35,010 nucleotides of DNA from CAZIPN01 sp964541225 (GCA_964541225.1 CAZIPN010000021.1:1-35010), one strand, 5' to 3'; counted from the stretch's first letter, positions 24,380-32,653 are shown. The notes: generated by a model not told the origin, from the sequence alone. Translations and numbers: made by a program.

Positions 24380-25093
24380 ATGCGCTCGTCGCTCTCACCG
24401 GCCCGGCTCGCGTTCGCCGGCGTCTCAATCGCGGTGCTGGCCGCCGCGATCGGGCTGCTCTTGCTGAGTATCCCGCCCGTTGTCGGCCTTGGAGACAAGG
24501 TCAAGCTTCCGCTGTTTCACGGCGGATCAACGTGGGTTGACCTGATGATCTTCACACTCATGGGGGTTGCGGCCATCGCGTACCTCGTCACACGCAACGA
24601 TCGAGTGTACGCCTGGGAGGTTGGTTTTCGCGCTGTGGCTGCGCCCCTGTGGTTCGTGAACTCGGTTCTTGGCTTCATCGCCGCCTCCTCGACGTGGGAT
24701 TTCTCGGCATCGAAGGAGTCTCCGCTTGTGGTCATCCCGGCCGATCCCCGGCTCTCCGCGCAGATCGTTCTGCTCCTCGGGGTGGTCGTTGTGGTGCTTG
24801 CCGACTGGTTGGTCTTTGACAAGCGCTTGCACAAGGCCATCGTGGATCTGCTCTATGTGGTCGTGATGTGGGGCCTGATGGCCAACATCTTCCTCGATCC
24901 GGTCAAGCGCGCGCTGCATCCTGACAGTCCCGTGATGAATTCCGGGTGGGAGATCAAGGCGCCATTCTTCGCGATGGCGGTGGCGATCTTTGCCGTGATG
25001 ATCGTGTTGTCGTGGGTTGCCGCATCGTTCGTACGCCCGGCTCCGCTTCCCGCCGAGCAGAACGCGGAGCGTCCCGACGAGTCGGCGGGATAG
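24380..25093 (+). CDS. Six-helix membrane protein resembling CcmC/CcsA heme-handling proteins
   Basis: The 237-residue product has about six hydrophobic segments (11-33, 54-70, 83-103, 125-145, 153-172, 195-217). Its order of landmarks follows CcmC: His47 in LFHGGSTW where CcmC has its first heme His in LHVPAAIW; a STWDF/DPRLSAQIVLL stretch where CcmC has GSAW...WDARLTSELVLL; and His180 in ALHPDSPVM where CcmC has TLHQGST. The tryptophan-rich WxWD signature itself is missing. It may bind or move heme, or be a diverged relative with another task. AAGGAG (24368-24373) lies 6 nt before the ATG. No cytochrome c or ccm genes are nearby. The likeness is by eye only. Confidence 0.55.
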   Translation: MRSSLSPARLAFAGVSIAVLAAAIGLLLLSIPPVVGLGDKVKLPLFHGGSTWVDLMIFTLMGVAAIAYLVTRNDRVYAWEVGFRAVAAPLWFVNSVLGFIAASSTWDFSASKESPLVVIPADPRLSAQIVLLLGVVVVVLADWLVFDKRLHKAIVDLLYVVVMWGLMANIFLDPVKRALHPDSPVMNSGWEIKAPFFAMAVAIFAVMIVLSWVAASFVRPAPLPAEQNAERPDESAG

Positions 25094-25268
25094 CGCTCGC
25101 GGTTGCGCCCGGCGGCGTCCCCTCTTCGAGCGAGCCTCGTCGTGCCGCGCGCTGAATTGCTAAGTGCCCACGCGCAGGCGGCCGATAGTGCCCAGTAGGA
25201 GAAGTCATTGCGTTGCGCGGTCGCAACACTCCGGGAGCAATCGGCCGCAGTGCTCTGAAGGATCTGAG

Positions 25269-25841
25269 ATGGCCACGACTCGCAAAGTGATGAGGACAAT
25301 CGAATCGGCCAAGGCTGACTCCGAACTCCTGGCTTCTCTGCTCTCCGCGCGCTCAGACTCGGAAGTGGCGGTTGCCTTCACGCTTCTGCGGTATTCACTT
25401 TCCGATGCCGAGCTTCTTCAGATGGTGAACTTGCGCGAGATCTTGCGCGTCCTGCCGACCGAACCGTTTCGGACCGGGCAGGGCATGGAGATCCTCGAGC
25501 GCGGAGCTTCCTACGAGTCCACAGGCCGCTCGTATCGACGGTCGTTCGAGAGCTCCCAGAGCGTGTTTGGCGTCGAGTTTCTGGGTGAGGGGCATTTCTG
25601 TCGAGGCATTGTGATTCACACCCCGACTCACCGTTGGCCGCTCGCGGGTGACGGACACTCCACGATCGACGAGGCGCTGATTCCGCTGTTGGTCGAGCAC
25701 GGCATCTTGCTGGACGCGATCCTGGAGGCTCTGGAGCTTCTCGGCATGCCGCTGTCGCCGACCATCTACGTTTCGGCCGATGACTTCATCGCCGAACGTG
25801 GTCGCGACGCCGCGCGCGAGACGCTGGACGGGCTGTTCTGA
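25269..25841 (+). CDS. Hypothetical protein, 190 residues
   Basis: This is a cytoplasmic protein with no recognised family. The first 65 residues look helical (IESAKADSELLASLLSARSD, LSDAELLQMVNLREILRVLP), the middle (about 75-125) is beta-rich with VFGVEFLGEGHFCRGIVIHTP, and the C-terminal third is helical again (EALIPLLVEHGILLDAILEALELLG). GAAGGA (25258-25263) precedes the ATG by 5 nt. Codon use matches its neighbours. It stands alone between the CcmC-like gene and the cobalamin riboswitch. Start at 25164 in the same frame is less likely because the added part is Arg/Ser-rich shadow sequence. Confidence 0.75.
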   Translation: MATTRKVMRTIESAKADSELLASLLSARSDSEVAVAFTLLRYSLSDAELLQMVNLREILRVLPTEPFRTGQGMEILERGASYESTGRSYRRSFESSQSVFGVEFLGEGHFCRGIVIHTPTHRWPLAGDGHSTIDEALIPLLVEHGILLDAILEALELLGMPLSPTIYVSADDFIAERGRDAARETLDGLF

Positions 25842-25925
25842 GGGCGGCTTGTTGGGGGCCGCCGCTCAAAGGGATGGCGCCCCAACCCTGCGTCGGCTAC
25901 ACTCTCACCGTTCACAACTGAACAG

Positions 25926-26050
25926 GCGTCATTCGGTGCCCGTTCGCCTTCCTCGGCGAGCGGGAGAATAGGGAATCCGGTGCGAATCCGGAACGGTACC
26001 CGCCACTGTGAAGCCGCGATCCGCGGCGAAGTCAGGAGACCTGCCGAGTG
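25926..26050 (+). promoter_or_regulatory. Cobalamin riboswitch aptamer
   Basis: The conserved blocks appear in order: GGTGCCC (25935), GGGAATCCGGTGCGAATCCGG (25971-25991 region), GGTACCCGCCACTGTGA (25995-26011) and the B12 box AGTCAGGAGACCTGCC (26030-26045). It lies about 175 nt upstream of a three-gene B12-type importer. A terminator follows, so adenosylcobalamin binding should reduce transcription of the importer. Confidence 0.95.
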
Positions 26051-26134
26051 AAGCGCGACGCGGCCTTCGAGGATAGAGGCCGGCTCGCGGAACGCGCCCT
26101 CGGCGTGTCCCCGAACCGCTCCGCACTCACGAAG

Positions 26135-26179
26135 ACCCGCTCGCCTGGCTGATCGCAGCCGAGGAGCGGGTTTCTTGTT
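26135..26179 (+). terminator. Riboswitch-controlled intrinsic terminator
   Basis: ACCCGCTC (26135-26142) pairs with GAGCGGGT (26164-26171), with an inner GGCTG/CAGCC stem, and is followed by TTTCTTGTT. Upstream, AACCGCTCC (26114-26122) can pair with GGAGCGG (26163-26169) instead, giving a possible antiterminator. Confidence 0.8.
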
Positions 26180-26223
26180 GGGCGGGACGCGTCAACCGGA
26201 CTGTCGGATAAGAAGGAGGACGC

Positions 26224-27288
26224 ATGACCCGCTCGAATCGAACTCGCACCGCACGTCGCGTTGGAGGCACGTCGCGCGCAGGGGCCGCGCCGCGGACCGG
26301 CGCATCGATCGCCGATGGCACGTCTGCGCCGCGCACTAGCGCCGCCCGCGCCGCACTTCTGGCCGTTCTTGTCGGCATGGCGCTGTTTGCGCTTGTGCTC
26401 GGTGGATGCGGCAAGGGTGCTGCCACGCAAAGCACGTCAAGTGGCTCGGCAACGACAGCCGCATCTGCGTTTCCCGCGACGATCACCGACGATGCCAGCC
26501 ACACGATCACCGTCAAGACCGAGCCTGCGCGCATCATCTCGCTCGCACCGGCTGACACGGAGATCCTGTTCGCGCTCGGCCTCGGCGACAAGGTCGTCGG
26601 CGTGACGAGCTACGACGACTATCCGAGCGAAGTTGCGTCGATCACGAAGGTTGGCGATTTCGTGGGTCCGAACGTCGAGGCCGTCGCTGCGGCCAAGCCG
26701 GACCTGATCTTTGCTACGAACGGCGTGCAGGCTGATGTCGTCAAGAAGCTCTCGGCGCTTGGTGCCCCGGTCGTGGTGATCGATCCGAAGTCCCTGGCGA
26801 GCGTATACACCGACATTGGCCGTGTGGGCACTATCACCGGAACGAGCGACGAAGCAGGCAAGCTTGTCGGCAGGATGAAAGAGCGGGTTGCGCTCATTCA
26901 GCGGGAAGTGAGTGGGAAGGCGAAGCCGACGGCGTTCATTGAGATCGGCCAGAGCCCGCTGTACACGGCAGGCAAGGGCACCTTGATGGACGAACTCATC
27001 ACGCTCGCTGGCGGGACGAACGTCGTCACCCAGCCGGGATACATCCCGTACTCGGCCGAGCAGCTCGTCAAGGCCGATCCAGCTGTCTACTTCGCGACCA
27101 AAGGTTCGACCAACGATCCAACTGCGATTGAGAAGCGGCCAGGGTACGCGTCGCTTTCGGCGGTGAAGAATCACCGCATCGTGATTGTCGCAGACGACGT
27201 GGTCTCTCGCGGCGGCCCGCGCATCGTCGATGGACTGTCGGCCATCGCCAAGGGGTTGCACCCCGACGCGCTCAACGCCTCGCAGTAG
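26224..27288 (+). CDS. btuF: Vitamin B12-type ABC transporter substrate-binding lipoprotein (BtuF-like)
   Basis: This 354-residue lipoprotein captures the substrate outside the cell and passes it to the permease. The lipobox LGGC places the lipidated Cys at 62, unusually far in because a 43-residue polar, Arg-rich leader precedes the hydrophobic core. The mature domain (about 80-354) is of the Fe-B12 periplasmic type: ARIISLAPADTEILFALGLGDKVVGVTSYDDYP at its start and VEAVAAAKPDLIFATNG. AGGAGG sits just upstream of ATG 26224; ATG 26377 would give a shorter signal but has no ribosome site. The preceding cobalamin riboswitch makes a corrinoid the likely substrate. Confidence 0.9.
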   Translation: MTRSNRTRTARRVGGTSRAGAAPRTGASIADGTSAPRTSAARAALLAVLVGMALFALVLGGCGKGAATQSTSSGSATTAASAFPATITDDASHTITVKTEPARIISLAPADTEILFALGLGDKVVGVTSYDDYPSEVASITKVGDFVGPNVEAVAAAKPDLIFATNGVQADVVKKLSALGAPVVVIDPKSLASVYTDIGRVGTITGTSDEAGKLVGRMKERVALIQREVSGKAKPTAFIEIGQSPLYTAGKGTLMDELITLAGGTNVVTQPGYIPYSAEQLVKADPAVYFATKGSTNDPTAIEKRPGYASLSAVKNHRIVIVADDVVSRGGPRIVDGLSAIAKGLHPDALNASQ

Positions 27289-27295
27289 CGCATCG

Positions 27296-28318
27296 ATGAG
27301 TTCTGCTCGCCAACAGGCACGCGCTGCCGCCGTGATCGGCGCTCTGGTCGTTGCGCTGGCTGCGGCGATGCTCGTTGGTGTGGCGTTTGGCGCCGTCTCC
27401 GTTCCCCCGGCCGATGTCATCTCGGCGATCGGTCGGGGGCTACGCGGCGCTTCAAGTGGGCTCTCAGACGTGCTGATCCTGCAGATTCGTCTGCCGAGGG
27501 TGGTGCTCGCGGCGCTGGTGGGCGCATCACTTGCGGGCGCAGGCTCGCTGTACCAGGCGCTGTTTCGCAATCCGCTTGCCGACCCCTACATCCTCGGCGT
27601 GAGCAGCGGGGCGGGGCTCGGCGCGATGCTTGCGCTGGTGGCGACTGCGAGTGCGACCGCCGTGCGCTTTGGGGCCGTGCCGCTTGCGGCCTTCGCCGGC
27701 GCGCTGCTCACGATGATCGTGGTCGTGAAGCTCGCTTCGATCGGCGGACGTATTGATTCGGCGTCGCTCCTGCTTGCGGGGGTTGCGCTGTCCTACACAC
27801 TGGCGGCGATCACGTCGTTTGTGATGGTCGTCTCTCACGAAATGATGGCGCAGATTGTCTACTGGATGATGGGTGGGCTTGGCTCGGCATCGTGGGCGTA
27901 TGTGGCGATGGTGGCTCCGATGTTCGTGCTTGGCATCATCGTGCCGCTGCTGTCGACGCGCGAACTCAATCTGATGCTGCTTGGCGACGAGCGTGCCGGG
28001 CATCTCGGGTTGAGCGTGGAGCGCTTCAAGATCCTGATGCTCGCGGCGGCTTCACTGCTGACGGCTGCGGCCGTTGCCGTCGCCGGACTGATCGGCTTCG
28101 TCGGGCTGATGACGCCACACATCGTGCGCCTCATTCTCGGCCCCGATCATCGCCGACTGCTGCCGGCGTCGCTTCTCGTCGGTGCGATCGTGCTCGTACT
28201 GGCGGACTTGACCGCGCGGGTGGTGCTGCGACCGATCGAGATACCGGTCGGGATCGTGACTGCGGTGCTCGGCGGGCCGTTCTTCCTGTGGCTGCTCGTG
28301 CGAAAGGGTCGCGGATGA
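27296..28318 (+). CDS. btuC: B12-type ABC transporter permease (FecCD family)
   Basis: This is a 340-residue permease with about ten membrane helices. Family signatures are LQIRLPRVVLAALVGASLAGAGSLYQALFRNPLADPYILGVSSGAGLGA in the first half, RAGHLGLSVERFKI, and AVAGLIGFVGLMTPHIVRLILGPDHR, which contacts the ATPase. The ATG begins 7 nt after the btuF stop, and its TGA overlaps the ATPase ATG in ATGA (28315-28318), so the three are one operon. Confidence 0.94.
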   Translation: MSSARQQARAAAVIGALVVALAAAMLVGVAFGAVSVPPADVISAIGRGLRGASSGLSDVLILQIRLPRVVLAALVGASLAGAGSLYQALFRNPLADPYILGVSSGAGLGAMLALVATASATAVRFGAVPLAAFAGALLTMIVVVKLASIGGRIDSASLLLAGVALSYTLAAITSFVMVVSHEMMAQIVYWMMGGLGSASWAYVAMVAPMFVLGIIVPLLSTRELNLMLLGDERAGHLGLSVERFKILMLAAASLLTAAAVAVAGLIGFVGLMTPHIVRLILGPDHRRLLPASLLVGAIVLVLADLTARVVLRPIEIPVGIVTAVLGGPFFLWLLVRKGRG

Positions 28319-29658
28319 ACGCGTCGCCGACAGGGCATGCCGCCGCTGGAGAGTCGGCCGCATCCGCTGGCCGCGATGCCCGGACTGCGCCAACGGCCGC
28401 GCTCGCGTTCGTTGGCGCCGACATCGGCTACGGCGCCGAGCGCGTTGTTGCGGGTGCGTCGTTTGTGGTGGCGGCTGGTGAGGTGGTTGGGCTCGTCGGC
28501 CCAAACGGCGCTGGCAAGTCGACGCTTCTGCGCGCGATCACAGGCGACGCCGACCTGCTCGGCGGTCGCATCGACATTGCCAGCCGAGACATCCGCGCAC
28601 TTGCGCCGATCGAGCGAGCTCGCGTCGTCGGCGTTGTTCCGCAGCAGGTCACAGCCGCGTTCTCGCTGCCAGCGCGCGATTTCGTCGCGATGGGCCGCCA
28701 CCCGTACGTATCGCGCTTCGGCTCGCCGACAACCCACGACGACGAGACCGTCGAGCGCGTCATGCGAATTACCGACACGCTGCGCCTTGCCGACAAACCC
28801 ACGGACGCGCTCTCGGGTGGCGACTTGCAGCGGCTTGCCTTCGCGCAGGCGCTGGCGCAGGAGCCGACGCTGCTGCTACTCGACGAGCCGACGAGTCATC
28901 TCGATCTGAACCATCGGCTGCAGGTTCTCGATCTGACACGCGAGCTGGCCCACCAAGGCATGGCCGTGCTCGCGGTCTTTCACGACCTGGATCTGGCTGC
29001 GCGTTACACGGACCGCGTAAGCGTCGTGGCGAGCGGACGAGTGAGCGAGCCCGACGCACCGGCGACCGTCATCACCAAGGAGATGCTTCGTGACGTTTTC
29101 GACGTGCGTGCGGTGGTGGGTACCGACGTGGTGACCGGCGCCGTGAGCGTCACGCCAGTCTTGCGCGAGCAGGCGGTGGCGGGCGAGGCGCGCGGACGCG
29201 TGCTTGTGATTGGCGGCTCGGGTGTCGCGGCACCGCTGATGCGGCGCCTCACTCTGGCGAGCTGGCGTGTCTCGGCGGGAGCCCTCAATCTCGGCGACGC
29301 CGATCAGGTGGTCGCCGACGCGCTGCGAGTCGAGTACGCCGCGCTGCCCCCGTTCGCGCCCGCGGACGACGCTGCCGAGAACCGCGTGCGCGAACTGGCC
29401 CGCGAGGCCGACGCGATTGTGGTCGCCGAGGTTCCCTTCGGGCACGGCAATGTCGCGAACCTGCGCGTGGCCGTTGAGAGCGGCCAGCCGCTCGTTCTTG
29501 TCGGCGGGATTGAGGGACGCGACTTCGCGGACGGTGCGGCCGAGCGGGCGTGGGCGGCAGCGCTCGAAGCTGGCGCGGTGATGGTTGCGAGCACTGATGC
29601 GGCGGTGAAGAGGCTCGAGACGCTCGTGCCGCATAGTGAGGCGCCCGTCGCGGAGTAG
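28315..29658 (+). CDS. btuD: B12-type ABC transporter ATPase with extra C-terminal domain
   Basis: The product is 447 residues, much longer than the usual 250-270 for BtuD/FhuC-type ATPases. Residues 28-275 are the ABC domain: Walker A GPNGAGKST (62-70), Q-loop around 110, signature LSGGD (166-170), Walker B LLLLDEPTSHLD (186-197) and H-loop His223. Residues about 293-447 are an appended Rossmann-like domain beginning VLVIGGSGVAAPLMRRL and containing AREADAIVVAEVPFGHGNVANLRVA. It could bind a nucleotide or corrinoid or regulate transport. The N-terminus has a 27-residue Ala/Gly-rich leader. ATG 28315 overlaps the btuC stop by 4 nt. Confidence 0.92.
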   Translation: MNASPTGHAAAGESAASAGRDARTAPTAALAFVGADIGYGAERVVAGASFVVAAGEVVGLVGPNGAGKSTLLRAITGDADLLGGRIDIASRDIRALAPIERARVVGVVPQQVTAAFSLPARDFVAMGRHPYVSRFGSPTTHDDETVERVMRITDTLRLADKPTDALSGGDLQRLAFAQALAQEPTLLLLDEPTSHLDLNHRLQVLDLTRELAHQGMAVLAVFHDLDLAARYTDRVSVVASGRVSEPDAPATVITKEMLRDVFDVRAVVGTDVVTGAVSVTPVLREQAVAGEARGRVLVIGGSGVAAPLMRRLTLASWRVSAGALNLGDADQVVADALRVEYAALPPFAPADDAAENRVRELAREADAIVVAEVPFGHGNVANLRVAVESGQPLVLVGGIEGRDFADGAAERAWAAALEAGAVMVASTDAAVKRLETLVPHSEAPVAE

Positions 29659-29701
29659 CACTCGGAGTGCCCGTGTCGCTGGGCGACGCGCGCGAGGCGC
29701 A

Positions 29702-30325
29702 CTAGCGAGTGTCGACCTCGTCGAGCAGGGCGTTCCAGCCGGTCTCGCAGATGTGCTCCCACACGCAGCCGTCGCATGCGTCCGATCGCCAATGTCCGAC
29801 GCCGACGGCGTTGTCGGCCAGCCTCGAGCGCGCGTCGGCGAGCGAAAGCCGATCGCCCGGATCCGCGCCGAGAACGCGGAACGCGAGCGCATCCAGGCGG
29901 CGAACCTCCGGCTCACCGGCGTCGGGGTCGACGCACAAGCCGTCCGACGCCAACCCGGGGCACGCGACGCACACGTCGTCGGCGCCCTCGACCAGCAGCG
30001 CCGGTGAGGACGAAGCGCGTGCCACGACGTCCTTGAGATTCTCCACGAACGCTGCCGAGTATCCCTGCCCGCCAAAGAACTGCAGGCACACGAAGTGGTG
30101 ACCGCGAAGTCGGACGGGGCTTGCGGAGGGCTCGGCACGGTGCCGTTGCGCGGCGGGTTGCGGNNNNNNNNNNNNNNNNNNNNNNNNNNNNNNNNNNNNN
30201 NNNNNNNNNNNNNNNNNNNNNNNNNNNNNNNNNNNNNNNNNNNNNNNNNNNNNNNNNNNNNNNTGCGCGGCGGGTTGCGGCTCGCTTGAGGAGCGGTCGC
30301 CGTCGGCGGGTTGCTCGGCAGTCAT
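29702..30325 (-). CDS. DUF1284 protein, interrupted by the assembly gap
   Basis: Downstream of the gap the frame encodes a DUF1284 domain: PVRLRGHHFVCLQFFGGQGYSAAFVENL, then Cys clusters VCVACPGLASDGLC and ACDGCVWEHIC. The many cysteines suggest an iron-sulfur cluster or zinc. The start, ATG 30325, overlaps the TGA of the metallo-beta-lactamase gene by 4 nt (30322-30325). The first 20 residues before the gap are polar (Glu/Ser/Pro). 100 N bases interrupt the frame, but the same 17 bases flank both sides in the same frame; joining them gives an intact gene of 168 residues. Function unknown. Confidence 0.78.
   Translation of the reverse strand: MTAEQPADGDRSSSEPQPAAXXXXXXXXXXXXXXXXXXXXXXXXXXXXXXXXXXPQPAAQRHRAEPSASPVRLRGHHFVCLQFFGGQGYSAAFVENLKDVVARASSSPALLVEGADDVCVACPGLASDGLCVDPDAGEPEVRRLDALAFRVLGADPGDRLSLADARSRLADNAVGVGHWRSDACDGCVWEHICETGWNALLDEVDTR
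30147..30280. repeat. Assembly gap (100 N) flanked by identical 17-bp ends
   Basis: TGCGCGGCGGGTTGCGG occurs at 30147-30163 and again at 30264-30280, directly against both edges of the N run (30164-30263). Either two contig ends overlap and the gap is artificial, or an 18-bp in-frame tandem repeat (PQPAAQ) was not assembled. Confidence 0.85.
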
Positions 30326-31149
30326 TGCATCTCGCTTTCGTCGGCAAAGAGCGTTGCTTGTGGCGGGTCGGAATCGAGCACACGATCTTGCGGAGCGACA
30401 TCGACGGGAATGTGCAGCCCGATCGCAGCAACTCGCGCGCCGAGCTCGCGCTTGACGATCGAGGCGCTGTTGTTGGTTGTCGAGCGATGCAGTGCGAAGA
30501 CGCGCTGCAACTTTGAGCTGGCGAGGCGCTCCAGGGCATCGCACGCGTCGGGGTTGGAGAGATGCCCTTGCTCGGAGCGGATGCGGCGCTGGAGGTAGTA
30601 CGGGTACGGCCCGTTCTCAAGCATGCCGAGGTCGTGGTTGCTCTCGATGCCAAGCAAGTCGACGTCGGCGAGCGCCTCGGTCGCCTCGGCGGTCATCACG
30701 CCGGTGTCGGTTGCCAGGCCAAAGCACCCTTTGCCATCGCACTCGATGCGAAAGCCGACCGGCTCGGCGGCGTCATGCGAGGTCGCGAAGGGCACAACCG
30801 ACAGCGTTTTGAAGCGAGTGACCTCCCCGGCGACGAGTCTGACCGCGCCGCCCGACAGTGCCGAGAACCCAGCGGCCTCGCGCGTTCCCATCGTGCAGGC
30901 GACCGGTGCCATGCCGTGGCGGCGCTGGAAGACCTCGACACCGCGGATGTGGTCGCTGTGCTCATGGGTGACGAGAATCGCGTCGACATCCTCGGCGCGA
31001 AGCCCGGCGAGCGACATGCGCCTGGCGGTCTCTCGTGCCGAGAACCCGCAGTCCACGAGCAGCGTCGTGGAGCCGTCAGTCACGACCGTCGCGTTTCCGG
31101 CCGAGCCAGACCCGAGGAACACCACGCGGAGATGTGACACAGCCGTCAT
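30322..31149 (-). CDS. Metallo-beta-lactamase-fold hydrolase (YycJ/WalJ-like)
   Basis: This is a 275-residue hydrolase with the metal motif HEHSDH (His62, His64, Asp66, His67). Other family marks are FLGSGSAGNATVV at the N-terminus, ATDTGVMT and the SNHD segment ESNHDLGMLENGPYPYYLQRRI that is typical of YycJ/WalJ-type nucleases. GHLSNPDACDALERL and FALHRS follow. YycJ-type proteins act on DNA in repair in Bacillus, which is the closest analogy. The ATG has no ribosome site; a promoter places transcription at the start codon. It is co-transcribed with the DUF1284 gene through an ATGA overlap. Confidence 0.9.
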   Translation of the reverse strand: MTAVSHLRVVFLGSGSAGNATVVTDGSTTLLVDCGFSARETARRMSLAGLRAEDVDAILVTHEHSDHIRGVEVFQRRHGMAPVACTMGTREAAGFSALSGGAVRLVAGEVTRFKTLSVVPFATSHDAAEPVGFRIECDGKGCFGLATDTGVMTAEATEALADVDLLGIESNHDLGMLENGPYPYYLQRRIRSEQGHLSNPDACDALERLASSKLQRVFALHRSTTNNSASIVKRELGARVAAIGLHIPVDVAPQDRVLDSDPPQATLFADESEMQ

Positions 31150-31156
31150 GCTCGGC

Positions 31157-31184
31157 AGTCTACACCCGCAAGCGACGCTGTGAA
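31157..31184 (-). promoter_or_regulatory. Likely promoter of a leaderless MBL-fold gene transcript
   Basis: On the minus strand TTCACA (31184-31179) and TAGACT (31162-31157) are 16 nt apart. The -10 box ends 7 nt before the ATG, so the message would begin at or close to the start codon. Confidence 0.5.
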
Positions 31185-31271
31185 CCGTCGGCTCCGCGCG
31201 TGAGTTCGCCGCACGCTCCTGCTCGCGCGTTCGCGACGCCTGCGTGTGTCGGCATCGCGCACCGCTCCCTC

Positions 31272-32537
31272 TCAGCGTTGCATTGCGAGCAGCTCCCGGC
31301 CGCGTCGCCACGCGAGCCGGAGGCCGCCAACCTGCCACCAATACAAGACGTACGTCATCCGCTTCATGAAGATGGCGGGGATGCCCGAGACGTTGAGCTT
31401 CCACATCCAGCCCACGCCCCAGCTGGGGCCGACGCTCACGAACTCACCCCGCAGGTTCGGAACGAACGCGGCGGTCGGCTTTCCATCGAGCTCAGCGAGC
31501 AGGTTGACACTGGCGTGCTTCGCCGAGGCAATCGCGAACTGAGCGAGCATGGGCAATTCGCGACCTGTCATTGGGTCTCGGAAGGCGGCGACGTCGCCGA
31601 GCGCGTACACGTCGGCGAGGTCGTGCACCTTGGAGTCGGAGCCGACAACGATCCGGTCGCTCTCATCGAGCGTGAAACCCCATATCTCCGCGTGGGGGTC
31701 TGCGTGGGTGCCACCGCACCAAACCAGCACGGCGCTTGGGACCTGGCCGCCGTCGGCGAGCATGACGTCGCCGCCGGCGACGCTTTGCACCATCGATCCG
31801 GTGACCACATGCACGCCCAGTCGCGCCAGCCTCTTGGCGGCCCGCGTGCGCTGCACCGCGGGGAGACTCGGCAGGATTTCGGCCTTGCCTTCGATCAGAT
31901 GGATGTTGAGGTCGGCAGGATCGAGTCCGACCTCAACCGCGCGCTTGGGAAGGAGCTGACCGAGAGTCCCGGCCATTTCCACGCCGCTCGCGCCGCCGCC
32001 GCATACGGTGAACGAGAGTGCTTGTCGGCGGTCCTCGGCGTACGGCAGTGACGCCGCGAGCTTCATCTGCTCGCGAATGCGGTCCTGCAACCGCTGGGCG
32101 TCGGCCACCGACCACATCGTGATCGCGCGCTCGGCAAGTCCTGGCACCGGCGGGACCGCCGGCACCGCGCCCGACGCGACCACGAGGCGCCAGTAGCCGA
32201 CCTCCTGCCCGTTGGCGAGGGTGACCGTTCGCTGATCGCAGTCAATGGTTCCGGCCCGGTTGAAGCACGTGCGGACCGGCAAGCCTTTGAGAACGGCCGG
32301 GAGCCACAACTCGCAGAAGTCGGCGGGCTCGGTTCCGGCAGCCACGAGGTCGAGCTCGGAGAGCGCCTGTTGGCACGGGCTCGTTTCGACAAGCAGCACG
32401 TCCACATCGTCGCGCGGATGGCGCTTGAGTGCTCGGCCCAGCCGGGCGCACAGCGTCGTTCCCGCATACCCCCCGCCGACGATTACGATCCTGCGCAAGA
32501 CGTCAGGGATGGGACAAGCGGTTGGCTCGGCGACCAC
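31272..32537 (-). CDS. NDH-2-like NAD(P)H dehydrogenase, FAD-dependent
   Basis: This 421-residue flavoprotein resembles type II NADH:quinone oxidoreductases, which pass electrons from NADH to membrane quinones without proton pumping. The FAD motif GGGYAG is at 21-26, a second nucleotide motif CGGGASGVEMAG lies in the middle for NAD(P)H, and DVYALGDVAAF near residue 325 contacts FAD. The C-terminal 60 residues are hydrophobic and Trp-rich (GWMWKLNVSGIPAIFMKRMTYVLYWW), suitable for membrane attachment. GTG 32537 has GAGGAG 5 nt upstream. A longer frame to 32639 adds a Pro-rich leader. It is divergent from the glutaredoxin/FTR operon. Confidence 0.88.
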   Translation of the reverse strand: MVAEPTACPIPDVLRRIVIVGGGYAGTTLCARLGRALKRHPRDDVDVLLVETSPCQQALSELDLVAAGTEPADFCELWLPAVLKGLPVRTCFNRAGTIDCDQRTVTLANGQEVGYWRLVVASGAVPAVPPVPGLAERAITMWSVADAQRLQDRIREQMKLAASLPYAEDRRQALSFTVCGGGASGVEMAGTLGQLLPKRAVEVGLDPADLNIHLIEGKAEILPSLPAVQRTRAAKRLARLGVHVVTGSMVQSVAGGDVMLADGGQVPSAVLVWCGGTHADPHAEIWGFTLDESDRIVVGSDSKVHDLADVYALGDVAAFRDPMTGRELPMLAQFAIASAKHASVNLLAELDGKPTAAFVPNLRGEFVSVGPSWGVGWMWKLNVSGIPAIFMKRMTYVLYWWQVGGLRLAWRRGRELLAMQR

Positions 32538-32579
32538 GCGGTCTCCTCTGTCAGCCCTGGGCTCTGGGCGCGGCGGTTT

Positions 32580-32605
32580 GGGAACGTACGCACCAGAATG
32601 TTCCC
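32580..32605. promoter_or_regulatory. Inverted repeat in the divergent control region
   Basis: GGGAAC (32580-32585) and GTTCCC (32600-32605) are separated by 14 nt, with one further T-A pair inside after a mismatch. The element lies between the divergent dehydrogenase and glutaredoxin starts and could be an operator serving both. Confidence 0.4.
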
Positions 32606-32653
32606 CCGGCGCCGATGCTGCGCCGCCGACGGGCGCCACAGGAAGGGGTCACG

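Noticed and set aside
27892..28314. N-terminal extension of the B12-type ATPase
   Set aside because: It lies within btuC in a different frame; the ATGA overlap at 28315 marks the true start.
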